Shown here in pieces: positions 17,367 to 26,231 of a stretch of 64,000 nucleotides of DNA (within the stretch, counting starts at the first letter, position 1; the number at the start of each line of letters is the position of its first letter). This DNA comes from Micromonospora sp. RHAY321 (GTDB taxonomy: Bacteria > Actinomycetota > Actinomycetes > Mycobacteriales > Micromonosporaceae): positions 62,001 through 126,000 of the forward strand of contig NZ_JAMHIW010000008.1 of the NCBI RefSeq assembly GCF_023896955.1, in the 5' to 3' direction. The notes beneath the pieces are model-generated. The model saw only the letters and a program-made list of their open reading frames with translations. It had not been told where the DNA came from and searched no databases. The position numbers were made by a program, and so were the translations under genes.

Positions 17367-18716
17367 ATGTCGACCGCACCGATGCCCGAGTTCCCCACCG
17401 GCTTCCGCTGGGGCGTCTCCACGTCGGCCCACCAGATCGAGGGGGCCACCACAGCGGACGGACGCGGGCCGTCCATCTGGGACACCTTTGCGGGCTCCCC
17501 CGGGCGGATCAGCGACGGCAGCACCGGCGCGGTCGCCTGCGACCACTACCACCGGCACCGCGAGGACGTCGCGCTGCTGGCCGGGCTGGGCGTCTCGGCA
17601 TACCGGTTCTCCATCGCCTGGCCCCGGGTGCGGCCCACCGGCGCCGGTCCGGTCAACGCCGCCGGCCTGGACTTCTACGACCGGCTGGTGGACGACCTGC
17701 TGGCCGCCGGCATCGACCCGGTGGCCACGCTCTACCACTGGGACCTGCCCCAACCCCTCGAAGACGCCGGTGGCTGGCTGCACCGCGACACCGCCGCCCG
17801 GTTCGCCGAGTACGCGGACCTGACCGCCGCCCGGCTCGGTGACCGGGTCCGGCTCTGGATCACCCTGAACGAGCCGTTCATCCACATGAGCCTCGGCTAC
17901 GGCATGGGTGTGCACGCCCCCGGCCGGATGCTGCTCTTCGACGCCTTCCCGGTCGCCCACCACCAGTTGCTCGGCCACGGGCTCGCGGTCGCCGCGCTGC
18001 GAGCCCGCACCGCCAGCCCGGTGGCGATCGCCAACAACTACTCCCCCGTGCGGGTGCTCGGTGACCGCGACGCGGACCGGGCCGCCGGGGAGGCGTACCA
18101 GGCACTGCACAACCGGCTCTTCACCGACCCGCTGCTCGGCCGCGGCTACCCCGACCTGCCCGGGTTCGACGCCAGCGTGGTCCACCCCGGCGACCTCGAC
18201 ACGATCGCCGCACCGATCGACGTGCTCGGGGTCAACTACTACAACCCGACCGGCGTACGCGCCGCCGCGGAGGGCTCACCGCTGCCGTTCGAGCTGGTGG
18301 GGTTGGAGGGCTACCCGCGTACCGCCTTCGACTGGCCGGTGGCCCCCGACGGGCTGCACGACCTGCTCGGCTGGCTGCGCGACACGTACGGCGACGCACT
18401 GCCACCCATCGAGATCACCGAGAGCGGCTGCGCGTACGACGACAGGCCCGACCCGGACGGGCAGGTGCCGGACCCGGACCGGATCGCGTACCTCGACGGG
18501 CACCTGCGGGCGGTGCGGGCCGCCATCGACGACGGGGTGGACGTGCGCGGGTACTTCGTCTGGTCGCTGCTGGACAACTGGGAGTGGGCCGAGGGGTTCA
18601 CCAAACGGTTCGGTCTCGTGCACGTCGACTACGCCACCCGGACCCGTACGCCGAAGTCCTCGTACACCTGGCTGCGGGACGTGATCGCGGCCAGCCGGCC
18701 GGGGTCGGTGCGGTGA
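17367..18716 (+). CDS. GH1 beta-glucosidase
   Basis: A 449-residue family 1 glycoside hydrolase hydrolysing beta-glucosides such as cellobiose, with retention. The N-terminus FPTGFRWGVSTSAHQIEG is diagnostic. The acid/base Glu169 sits in TLNEPF, the nucleophile Glu352 in ITESG, and the glycone-binding WSLLDNWEWAEGF and KRFGLVHVDY segments are present. It has no signal peptide, so it acts on imported disaccharides. Its stop overlaps the GTG start of the MFS gene (GTGA), implying translational coupling of uptake and cleavage. No LacI-type operator was found directly upstream. Confidence 0.95.
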   Translation: MSTAPMPEFPTGFRWGVSTSAHQIEGATTADGRGPSIWDTFAGSPGRISDGSTGAVACDHYHRHREDVALLAGLGVSAYRFSIAWPRVRPTGAGPVNAAGLDFYDRLVDDLLAAGIDPVATLYHWDLPQPLEDAGGWLHRDTAARFAEYADLTAARLGDRVRLWITLNEPFIHMSLGYGMGVHAPGRMLLFDAFPVAHHQLLGHGLAVAALRARTASPVAIANNYSPVRVLGDRDADRAAGEAYQALHNRLFTDPLLGRGYPDLPGFDASVVHPGDLDTIAAPIDVLGVNYYNPTGVRAAAEGSPLPFELVGLEGYPRTAFDWPVAPDGLHDLLGWLRDTYGDALPPIEITESGCAYDDRPDPDGQVPDPDRIAYLDGHLRAVRAAIDDGVDVRGYFVWSLLDNWEWAEGFTKRFGLVHVDYATRTRTPKSSYTWLRDVIAASRPGSVR

Positions 18717-19990
18717 CCACCCTCGACCCGACCCCGGCGTCGCTGCCGGCCGCGCTCGCCGAGCCGACCGTGCCGGTACGGCGCAGCTGGATCGGGTTGA
18801 TCTTCGCGGCCAACCTCGGGGTCTGGATGGCGTTCTTCACGCCGATCCAGGTGCTGCTACCGCAGCAGATCGAGCAGATCGCGCCGGGCGACAAGGAGAC
18901 CATGCTGGCCGTGGTCACCGGCCTGGGCGCGCTGGCCGCGGTGCTGGCCAACCCGCTCGCGGGCGCGCTGTCCGACCGGACCTGCCTGCGGGTCGCCGGC
19001 CGGGAGTTCGGCCGCCGGCACGTCTGGACCGCCGGTGGGGCGCTGCTCGGCGCGGCGGCGCTGGTGCTGCTGGCCCAGCAGCGGACCATCCTCGGGGTCG
19101 CCCTCGGTTGGGTCGCCGCCCAGGTCTGCTTCAACGCGATGCTGGCCAGCCTCACCGCGGCCATCCCGGACCGGGTGCCGGTGGTGCAGCGCGGCGGGGT
19201 CTCCGGCTGGGTGGGCATCCCGCAGGCGCTCGGGCTGGTGCTCGGCGCGGTGCTGGTCACCGCCCTGGTCACCGGCAACGCCGCCGGCTACCTGGCCATC
19301 GCGGTGGCCATCCTGCTGCTGTCGCTGCCGTTCGCGCTGCTCACCCCCGACGATCCGCTGCCCCGCGCGCACCGCCCGGCGCTGCGGGCGCGGGCGCTGC
19401 TGGCCTCGATGTGGATCAGCCCCCGCCAGCACCCGGACTTCGCCTGGGCCTGGATCACCCGCTTCCTGGTCCAGCTCGGCAACGCGCTGGGCACCCTCTA
19501 CCTGCTGTACTTCCTCACCGACGGGGTGCGCCACCCCGACCCCGAGGGTGGCCTGCTCGTGCTGATCCTGCTCTACACGCTCGGCATGATGCTGACCGCG
19601 GTGGTCGCCGGCCGGCTGTCGGACCGCTCCGGGCGGCGCAAGGTCTACGTGATCGTGTCCGGGCTGATCATGGCCGTGGCGGCGCTGCTGCTCGCGGTCG
19701 CCCCGGTCTGGCCGATGGCGATCGTCGCCGCGCTGCTGCTCGGCGCCGGCTACGGCGTCTACCTCTCGGTCGACGCCGCGCTGATCACCCAGGTACTGCC
19801 CCGGGCCACCGACCGGGCCAAGGACCTCGGCGTGATCAACATCGCCAACTCGGCGCCGCAGGTACTCGGCCCGGCGCTCTCCGCCCCGCTCGTGGTCCAC
19901 CTGGGCGGCTACCCGACGCTCTACGCGGTCACCGCCGTGGTCACCCTGGTCGGCAGCGCCCTGGTCCTCAAGATCCGCTCAGTCCCCTGA
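18713..19990 (+). CDS. MFS transporter, probable sugar importer
   Basis: A 425-residue major facilitator with about 12 hydrophobic helices. The two halves each carry the loop-2 motif: NPLAGALSDRTC in the first and GRLSDRSGRRKVYV in the second. The GTG start overlaps the stop of the GH1 beta-glucosidase by 4 bp, so it most likely moves a beta-glucoside or its product. Substrate assignment rests on that context alone. It could also export. The last gene of the pair ends 65 bp before gltX. Confidence 0.85.
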   Translation: MTTLDPTPASLPAALAEPTVPVRRSWIGLIFAANLGVWMAFFTPIQVLLPQQIEQIAPGDKETMLAVVTGLGALAAVLANPLAGALSDRTCLRVAGREFGRRHVWTAGGALLGAAALVLLAQQRTILGVALGWVAAQVCFNAMLASLTAAIPDRVPVVQRGGVSGWVGIPQALGLVLGAVLVTALVTGNAAGYLAIAVAILLLSLPFALLTPDDPLPRAHRPALRARALLASMWISPRQHPDFAWAWITRFLVQLGNALGTLYLLYFLTDGVRHPDPEGGLLVLILLYTLGMMLTAVVAGRLSDRSGRRKVYVIVSGLIMAVAALLLAVAPVWPMAIVAALLLGAGYGVYLSVDAALITQVLPRATDRAKDLGVINIANSAPQVLGPALSAPLVVHLGGYPTLYAVTAVVTLVGSALVLKIRSVP

Positions 19991-20055
19991 GTCGGGGCCG
20001 GGGCCGCAGGGGGTCCTGAGGGAAAGCGGTCGACGGTCGCCGTAGGCTGGGGGAC

Positions 20056-21465
20056 GTGACGGTACGTGTGCGCTTCGCCCCCTCCCCGACCGGTATGTTC
20101 CACGTCGGCGGCGCCCGCTCGGCGCTGCAGAACTGGATCTACGCCAAGCAGCAGGGCGGGGTGTTCGTGCTGCGTATCGAGGACACCGACGCGGCCCGGA
20201 ACAAGCCCGAATGGACCGAGGGCATCCTCTCCGCGCTGGACTGGATCGGCATCTCCCGGGGCAGCTACGAGGGCCCGTACTTCCAGTCGCAGAACGCCGG
20301 CGAGCACCGCGCCGCCGCCGCCCGGCTCTACGAGTCCGGCCGTGCGTACTACTGCGACTGCACCCGTGAGGACGTGCAGGCCCGCACCGGCTCGCAGTAC
20401 CAGGGCTACGACGGCTACCACCGCGACCTCGGCCTCGGCCCCGGTGAGGGGCGGGCGCTGCGCTTCCGTACGCCCGACGAGGGCGCGACCGTGGTGGTCG
20501 ACCTGATCCGCGGCGAGCCCACCTTCGAGAACCGGCTGATCGAGGACTTCGTCATCGCCCGCGGCGACGGTTCGCCGGTCTTCCTGCTGGCCAACGTCGT
20601 CGACGACATGACCATGGGGATCACCCACGTGATCCGGGCCGAGGAGCACCTGCCCAACACCCCCAAGCAGCAGCTGCTCTGGGACGCCCTCGGGGTCAAG
20701 CCGCCGGTCTGGGCGCACGTGCCGGTGGTGGTCAACGAGAAGCGGCAGAAGCTCTCCAAGCGCCGCGACAAGGTCGCGCTGGAGGCGTACCGGGAGGAGG
20801 GCTACCTCGCCGGTGCGATGCGCAACTACCTGATGCTGCTCGGTTGGGCGCCGTCGGGCGATCGGGAGATCGTCCCGTGGTCGGTGATCGAGGACGAGTT
20901 CCGGCTGGAGGAGGTCAATCCCTCCCCGGCGTTCTTCGACGAGAAGAAGCTGCGCGCGTTCAACGGCGAGTACATCCGTGCGCTGCCGGTGGCCGAGTTC
21001 GTCGACGCCTGCCAGCCGTGGTTGACCGGCACCGGGACGATCGCGCCGCCGCCGTGGCAGCCGGAGGAGTTCGACGCCGAGGCGTTCGCCGCCGTGGCGC
21101 CGTTGGCCCAGACCCGGATCACGGTGCTCAGCGAGATCGTGCCGAACGTCGACTTCCTCTTCCTGGCCTCGCCGCTGATCGACGAGGCCGCCTGGGCCAA
21201 GACCATGAAGGACGGCTCCGCCGACCTGCTGGACTCCGCCGTCGCGGCGTTCGACGCGTTGGAGTCCTGGGACGCCGAGTCGCTGAAGTCGACGCTGGAG
21301 GCGGTCGGCGCCGAGCGCGGCCTCAAGCTCGGCAAGACGCAGGCGCCGGTCCGGGTCGCCGTCACCGGCCGCACCGTGGGCCTGCCCCTGTTCGAGTCGC
21401 TGGAGGTGCTCGGCCGCGAGCGCACCCTGAGCCGGATGCGCGCAGCCCGGGTCCGCCTGGTCTGA
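20056..21465 (+). CDS. gltX: Glutamyl-tRNA synthetase
   Basis: A 469-residue class I aminoacyl-tRNA synthetase that charges tRNA-Glu. The HIGH-type motif is in [16 protein letters not shown], the KMSKS-type motif is KLSKRRDKV, and the catalytic domain includes [11 protein letters not shown]. The C-terminal anticodon-binding helical domain ends [11 protein letters not shown]. Length fits the non-discriminating actinobacterial type. The GTG at 20056 lies only 7 nt after a TAGGCT -10-like hexamer (20043-20048), so the transcript may be leaderless. A Gln-tRNA amidotransferase would be needed if it also charges tRNA-Gln; none is in the window. Confidence 0.96.
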   Translation: MTVRVRFAPSPTGMFHVGGARSALQNWIYAKQQGGVFVLRIEDTDAARNKPEWTEGILSALDWIGISRGSYEGPYFQSQNAGEHRAAAARLYESGRAYYCDCTREDVQARTGSQYQGYDGYHRDLGLGPGEGRALRFRTPDEGATVVVDLIRGEPTFENRLIEDFVIARGDGSPVFLLANVVDDMTMGITHVIRAEEHLPNTPKQQLLWDALGVKPPVWAHVPVVVNEKRQKLSKRRDKVALEAYREEGYLAGAMRNYLMLLGWAPSGDREIVPWSVIEDEFRLEEVNPSPAFFDEKKLRAFNGEYIRALPVAEFVDACQPWLTGTGTIAPPPWQPEEFDAEAFAAVAPLAQTRITVLSEIVPNVDFLFLASPLIDEAAWAKTMKDGSADLLDSAVAAFDALESWDAESLKSTLEAVGAERGLKLGKTQAPVRVAVTGRTVGLPLFESLEVLGRERTLSRMRAARVRLV

Positions 21466-21543
21466 CCGCCGCGCGCGACGCCGCCTCGCGGTCGGCCGTC
21501 GGCCCTTCGGTCGGTGGTCGGCCGCGGTGACGCGTGCGGCGGC

Positions 21544-22191
21544 TCAGCGCCGCGTCGTGCGACGCCGCAGCAGCAGGCTCGCCGTCACGGCGGCGACCAG
21601 CACCACGCCGCCGAGCGCCCAGAGCCACCACCGGCCACCGGAGTCGGCCTGCTCCTGGCCGAGCGGCACGGCCGGCGTCGGGCTCGCTTCCGTGGCCGTC
21701 GCCGTCGTGGCACCGGCCGAGGGAACGGCGGCCGACGGCGAGTTCGCCGGCGCCCCGGACGCCGGGCCGGCGCTGGGCGACGGCGGGGCGGACGGGTCGG
21801 CGGCCGTGCCGGTGGTGAGGGTGAACCGCACCTCGCCCCTCACCGGATGCCCGTCGGCCGAGGCGAGCTCGTAACCGACGATGTAGAGGCCAGCGGCACC
21901 GGGCCGGAACGGCACCCGCACCCGGCTGCCGTCGAAGACCGGCGGCCCGCCGGCGACCACATTGTCCGGTCCGGCTACTGTGATCTTCGTCGTAGCCGGG
22001 GCCGGTCTGGCCAGGAAACGAAGCTCGATCCGGGTGGGCGCGCTGGCCACCCGGGCGCCGTCGCGCGGATCGCTGCCGGTCAGCGAATTGTGCGCGGCGG
22101 CCGGCGTCGCCGGGATCAACAACGACACACCGAACGCCACGCCGAGCACCACTGGCACGACCCGCGTCAAACGTGTAACCCTGCCCCCCAT
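21544..22191 (-). CDS. CopC-domain copper-binding membrane protein
   Basis: A 215-residue protein. A signal peptide ends at ATPAAAHNSL, leaving the N-terminal His typical of CopC as first mature residue. The CopC beta-sandwich follows (SDPRDGARVASAPTRIELRF, then GYELASADGHPVRGEVRFTL with a further His). A Ser/Pro/Ala/Thr linker comes next, then one C-terminal membrane helix (WWLWALGGVVLVAAVTASLLL) and a basic tail. It likely binds Cu(II) on the outer face of the membrane. No CopD partner is adjacent. It is divergent from the secreted protein at 22406, and the shared 214-bp region would hold both promoters. Confidence 0.85.
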   Translation of the reverse strand: MGGRVTRLTRVVPVVLGVAFGVSLLIPATPAAAHNSLTGSDPRDGARVASAPTRIELRFLARPAPATTKITVAGPDNVVAGGPPVFDGSRVRVPFRPGAAGLYIVGYELASADGHPVRGEVRFTLTTGTAADPSAPPSPSAGPASGAPANSPSAAVPSAGATTATATEASPTPAVPLGQEQADSGGRWWLWALGGVVLVAAVTASLLLRRRTTRR

Positions 22192-22405
22192 GAACCCCTC
22201 CGTAAGGGTACGATCCGCCCGCTGATCAAACAGCTCCTCATTAGTCGAGCAGAGATCGCAGATAGTTCCAAATACTGTTCCACAAGCTGTAATTCATCGA
22301 CGTTCTGCGACTCTGTGAGAGTGGCCCCGACCCTGCGGTCGGTTCCGCACCGACCGATCCGGACGTCACGGCGAAGCCATCCATCGAACGGGGCGAGGAG
22401 GCGGG

Positions 22406-23056
22406 ATGGTCCGACAGGTGAGGCGGTGGGTCGCCGTGCTGGCCGGCACGCTGGCGGCGGCGCTTCTGTCGCTCGGCACCGCCGGTGCGGCCAAGGCGGC
22501 ACCGAAGCCCGCGCCAGCCGCGGTGGACATCACCGGCGTGGGGCTGTCAGAGCCGCTGCGGTTGCGCTCGGACACGCAGCCCACGCACGTGGTCGCGGTC
22601 ATCGACCAGGTCAACTTCCTCGGCCGTACCGGCCAGCCGAACGGTCCGAAGGCGGCCAACCTCGGTCCGAAGTACACGGTCGTGGTGCTCGTCGGCGAGA
22701 CGCCGAAGCAGACGTACGACCTCTACCCCAAGGCGGTCGGCGGCCCGCGCATCTACCGGCCGGCGAAGCAGCCGGACGGGCGCAAGACCAGTGCCGGCTG
22801 GTTCCTCGGCCGGCTCAGCATGTCCGAGACGCTGCGTACCGCCGGGGTGCCGCTGGAGCGGCAGTTCGACACGGTCAGCGGCGGCGTCGGCGGCGGCGAG
22901 CGGGTGCTCCCGGAGGACACTCTCGACCCGGCCAAGGATCTCGACGAGGCGCTCGGCGAGTTGCAGCACCTGCTGCTGCTCAACGTCGCGGTGATGCTGA
23001 CGATCACCGTCGGCCTCGCCGGAATCGCCCTGCTGATCCGCCGCCGGACCCGCTGA
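22406..23056 (+). CDS. Secreted, C-terminally membrane-anchored protein of unknown function
   Basis: A 216-residue protein. An N-terminal signal peptide (VRRWVAVLAGTLAAALLSLG, cleavage near KAAPKPAP) precedes a globular domain of about 130 residues. A C-terminal helix follows (LLLLNVAVMLTITVGLAGIALLI) with the stop-transfer tail RRRTR. It is therefore type I, facing out. A GGCGGCGTCGGCGGCGGCG stretch encodes a Gly-rich linker. No family is recognised. Its divergent pairing with a CopC-domain protein suggests, but does not show, an envelope metal or stress role. The ATG at 22406 follows a GAGGAGGCGGG site. Confidence 0.65.
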   Translation: MVRQVRRWVAVLAGTLAAALLSLGTAGAAKAAPKPAPAAVDITGVGLSEPLRLRSDTQPTHVVAVIDQVNFLGRTGQPNGPKAANLGPKYTVVVLVGETPKQTYDLYPKAVGGPRIYRPAKQPDGRKTSAGWFLGRLSMSETLRTAGVPLERQFDTVSGGVGGGERVLPEDTLDPAKDLDEALGELQHLLLLNVAVMLTITVGLAGIALLIRRRTR

Positions 23057-23529
23057 CCGAGTCAACCGTCGCCGGGCGACCCCGCGCTCAGCACCAGCGG
23101 CGCGGTGGGCGCTCGCGGCGGGTGGCCCGCTGACGAGGACGCACCGGGCCGTGCTGGTGGGCACCGGCCCACCCCGGCAGATCACTGCGACAGCCCGCGG
23201 CGACGTCGGGCTCCGGCTCACCCGGCACCGTCGGCTCGGCAGCCCGCTGGCGAGGCACCACCGCCTCGTCGTCGGCCCGCTCCGCCGGACGGCCCGTGAC
23301 CGGCTCCGCCGGGTGCGACGGCACACCGCCGACCGGCCGACGGTGCTTGGCAGCCGCCTGCGGGTCGTGCCCCGGCCGACAGGGCTCGCCCTGGGCGCAG
23401 CCGTGCTCGGCCTCGCCGTGCGCCATCCCCGGTCTCCTCACGCTCGCACTCAGCCGCCGGTGCTCCCCCCCGACGTGCCCTGTCACCGTACTGGCCGGGA
23501 CCGACGGGTCTCGCAGGCGTACCCCGGGG
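23057..23529. other. Gene-free or decayed region
   Basis: These 473 bp have open frames on both strands, but all are low-complexity (Arg/Pro/Ala) translations without domain content. I accept none of them. The right boundary adjoins an odd in-frame extension beyond the pyrE stop (see findings), so the region may hold a degraded gene. Confidence 0.4.
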
Positions 23530-23619
23530 TCAGCGCACCATCGAGTGCCCGAAGGCCACCGAGATGCCCAGGTAGGCGGCGGCGAGACCATGGGTGACGC
23601 CGGCTCTGCCCCGGAGGGG

Positions 23620-24161
23620 TCAGCGGGTGCGGTGGGCCTCCAGGTCGGAGCGGGTGAACAGCGCGCGCAGAGCCACGCCGTGCTCGGCCAGCGCCGCGGC
23701 GCCGCCCTCGGCGCGGTCGATCACGCAGAGCGCGTGATCCACCCGGGCGCCCAGCTCGCGCAACTGCCCGGTGGAGATGACCACCTGCCCGCCGGAGGTG
23801 ACCACGCCTCGACCACCAGCACCCGACGGTCGGCCACCTCCGCCCCCTCGGCCAGCCGGGCGGTCCCGTACGGCTTGGCGGTCTTGCGGACGAAGGCGCA
23901 GGGCAGCCCGGTGTGCCGGCCGAGTGCGGTCACCACCGGGATCCCACCCATCTCCAGTCCGGCCAGCACCTCGGTGCCGGCCGGGACCAGGGGCGCCAGG
24001 TGGGCGGCCACCCGGTCCAGCAGGTGGGGATCGGCCTCGAACCGGTACTTGTCGAAGTACTCGTCGGCGGTCCGGCCCGAGCGGAGCACGAACTGTCCGG
24101 TCAGCCGGCAGGTGGCGTCGATGTCGCGGGCGAGCGTGGCCGTGGTCTCTGCGGAGGTCAT
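23620..24161 (-). pseudogene. pyrE: Orotate phosphoribosyltransferase, single-base frameshift
   Basis: Two overlapping minus-strand frames together spell a complete PyrE of about 180 residues. One encodes MTSAETTATLARDIDATC through VADRRVLVVE, including EYFDKYRFEADP and FVRKTAKPYG. The other resumes with VVTSGGQVVISTGQLRELG and ends RSDLEAHRTR. The join falls inside the PRPP-binding loop VVEDVVTSGG: the DNA reads GAG GCG TGG where GAG GAC GTG is expected, so one base is missing near 23806. PyrE converts orotate plus PRPP to OMP in pyrimidine synthesis. Because the rest of both halves is intact, a sequencing error or very recent mutation is likelier than old decay. Confidence 0.85.
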
Positions 24162-24280
24162 GATGATCATTCTGGCCGGATCGACGTGCGGTCGGCGTAC
24201 CCCTTTCGGCGCACGCCGGGTGCGGCGGGGTCCTCCCCCGGTCGGAGTCCGACCGTCTGCGGCTGTGGTGGGATCGAAGC

Positions 24281-25474
24281 ATGCGACCGTGGCTGGGCTC
24301 CGGCACCCTCCGCCGGGATCTCGCACTGGCCGGCGCGTCGCTGGCCGGCGGTCTGGTGCTGTGGACCCTCGGTTGGCAACCGCAGATCCGTCCGCACCCC
24401 GACGTGCCGCCCGCGCTGTTCCTGCCACCGCTGCTGGCGATGTGCGTGGCCGTGGGCCTGCGACGGGTAGCCCCACGCACCAGCCTGGCCGTCGGCACCG
24501 GGGCGGTGGTCGTGGACATCGCGCTCGGCGGCTCGCTGGGGACGATCCTGATCTACACCCAGGTGCTCTACGACGCCTGCGTGTACGGCCCGCCACGGCT
24601 GTGGCGGTGGCTGCTGCGGGTGACCATCGGGCTGAGCCTGGTCGGCGCGGTCGTCGGCGTGCTCCTCTCCGACCAGTGGAGCGGGGTCGCCGTCGGGGTG
24701 CTGGTGGTGCTGGTCGGCCTGCTGCCGGTGCTGACCGGGATCAGCGTGCGGCAGTACCGCGACCAGGCCGCCGCCGAGCGTGCCCGGGCCGAGCAGACCG
24801 CCCGACTGGTCGAGCTGGACCGCCGGCAGGCGGTCAGCGCCGAGCGTGCCCGGATGGCGCGGGAGCTGCACGACCTGGTCGCCAACCACCTCAGCGCGGT
24901 GGCCATCCACGCCACCGCCGCGCTGTCGGTGCCGGGCCTGGAGCGCGGACAGGTCGAGTCGGCGTTGCGGGTCATCCGGGAGAGCAGCGTGCAGGGCCTG
25001 GCGGAGATGCGGCAGATGATCGGGTTGCTGCGCGAGCCGGGCAGCGGCGGGGCTCCGGCGGTCGACGGCGGAGCGCTGCCGGAGGCGGTCACCGCGCGGC
25101 TGTCCGAGGCGGACCGGCTGGTCGAACGGATCCGGGCGGCCGGCCTCGCGGTGCGGGTGCACACCGATGGCACGCCGGGCCCGCTGCCGGTGGGCGTGGA
25201 TCTCGCGGCGTACCGGATCGTGCAGGAGTCGCTGACCAACGCGCTCAAGCACGGCACGGGCGAGGCGGAGCTGACGATCGCGTACCGGCCTGCGGAGGTG
25301 GTGGTGACGGTGGAGAACCCGGTACGCCGGAGCGGCGCCGGGCTGCCCGGCGCCGGGGCGGGGTTGATCGGGATGCGGGAGCGCGCCACGCTGCTGGCGG
25401 GCCGGTTCAGCGCCGGACCGCACGACGGCCGCTGGCAGGTCCGGGCCACGCTACCCACGCGGGTGGACGGATGA
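24281..25474 (+). CDS. NarL-type sensor histidine kinase
   Basis: A 397-residue membrane kinase. Several hydrophobic N-terminal helices (about residues 10-160) lead into the HisKA_3 dimerisation motif ARMARELHDLVANHLSAVAIHA with the phospho-accepting His. The HATPase domain follows (VQESLTNALKHG as the N box and GAGLIGMRERATLLAG as the G box). No extracytoplasmic sensor domain is present, so the signal is probably sensed within the membrane. Its stop overlaps the ATG of the response regulator (ATGA), so the pair is translationally coupled. It is divergent from pyrE. Confidence 0.93.
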   Translation: MRPWLGSGTLRRDLALAGASLAGGLVLWTLGWQPQIRPHPDVPPALFLPPLLAMCVAVGLRRVAPRTSLAVGTGAVVVDIALGGSLGTILIYTQVLYDACVYGPPRLWRWLLRVTIGLSLVGAVVGVLLSDQWSGVAVGVLVVLVGLLPVLTGISVRQYRDQAAAERARAEQTARLVELDRRQAVSAERARMARELHDLVANHLSAVAIHATAALSVPGLERGQVESALRVIRESSVQGLAEMRQMIGLLREPGSGGAPAVDGGALPEAVTARLSEADRLVERIRAAGLAVRVHTDGTPGPLPVGVDLAAYRIVQESLTNALKHGTGEAELTIAYRPAEVVVTVENPVRRSGAGLPGAGAGLIGMRERATLLAGRFSAGPHDGRWQVRATLPTRVDG

Positions 25475-26175
25475 CCGCGCCGTCGCGCGACCCGGGCGGG
25501 GCCGGGGAGCAGCCGGTACGGGTGGTGCTGGCCGACGACCAACCGGCGGTACGGGCTGGGCTGACACTGATCCTGGCCGCCGCGGCGGAGATCGAGGTGG
25601 TCGGCGAGGCGGGCGACGGTGAGGAGGCGCTGCGACTGTGCCGGGAGCTGCGCCCCGACGTGGCGGTGCTCGACATCCGGATGCCGCGCCGGGACGGGAT
25701 CTCCGCGACCCGGGCGATCGTCGCCGAGGGGCTCGCCGACGTGCTGGTGCTCACCACCTTCGACCTGGACGAGTACGTCTTCGGCGCGCTGCGCGCCGGC
25801 GCGGCCGGTTTCCTGCTCAAGGACACCGACGCCGCCGGTCTGGTCGCCGCGGTGCGGACGGTGGCGCGCGGGGACGGGTTCATCGCCCCGGCGGTGACCC
25901 GTCGGTTGATCGCGGCCTTCGCGGCCACCGCGCCGGGAGCGTCGGCGGCCATCCGGGCCGCCGTGGGCACGCTGACCCCGCGTGAACGCGACGTGCTGGC
26001 CTGCCTCGGCCTGGGCCTGTCCAACCAGCAGATCGCCGACCGGCTGGCGATGGCGGAGAGCACCACCAAGACGCACGTGAGCCGGATCCTGGCGAAGTTG
26101 GACCTGCGCAGCCGGGTGCAGGCCGCCATCCTCGCCCAGGAGCTGGGCCTGCCCGCCCCCGCCCCGCCGTCCTGA
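25471..26175 (+). CDS. NarL/LuxR-type response regulator
   Basis: A 234-residue response regulator. The receiver domain begins VRVVLADDQPAVRAGL, the phospho-acceptor Asp is in VAVLDIRMPRRDG, and the switch Thr and Lys are in VLTTFD and FLLKDTD. A C-terminal LuxR HTH (LTPRERDVLACLGLGLSNQQIADRLAMAESTTKTHVSRIL) binds DNA. Its partner is the overlapping kinase at 24281. Targets are unknown; such systems often control neighbouring transporters, but none is adjacent. An internal insert TAPGASAAIRAAVG separates receiver and HTH. Confidence 0.94.
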   Translation: MTAPSRDPGGAGEQPVRVVLADDQPAVRAGLTLILAAAAEIEVVGEAGDGEEALRLCRELRPDVAVLDIRMPRRDGISATRAIVAEGLADVLVLTTFDLDEYVFGALRAGAAGFLLKDTDAAGLVAAVRTVARGDGFIAPAVTRRLIAAFAATAPGASAAIRAAVGTLTPRERDVLACLGLGLSNQQIADRLAMAESTTKTHVSRILAKLDLRSRVQAAILAQELGLPAPAPPS

Positions 26176-26231
26176 GCCTGGACCGGCGGCCCGGCGTGAA
26201 GATCCAGGTCAGGACGTGCCAGGCTGGTGGT

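Noticed and set aside
23088-23591. A 167-codon minus-strand frame in the 23-kb gap
   Set aside because: Composition is Arg/Pro/Glu-rich without secondary-structure pattern, and no ribosome-binding site or family similarity was seen.
23296-26175. A 959-codon open frame ending at the response regulator
   Set aside because: The first 725 codons are a shadow of the antisense pyrE and of the kinase in another frame. The true gene starts at the ATG at 25471.
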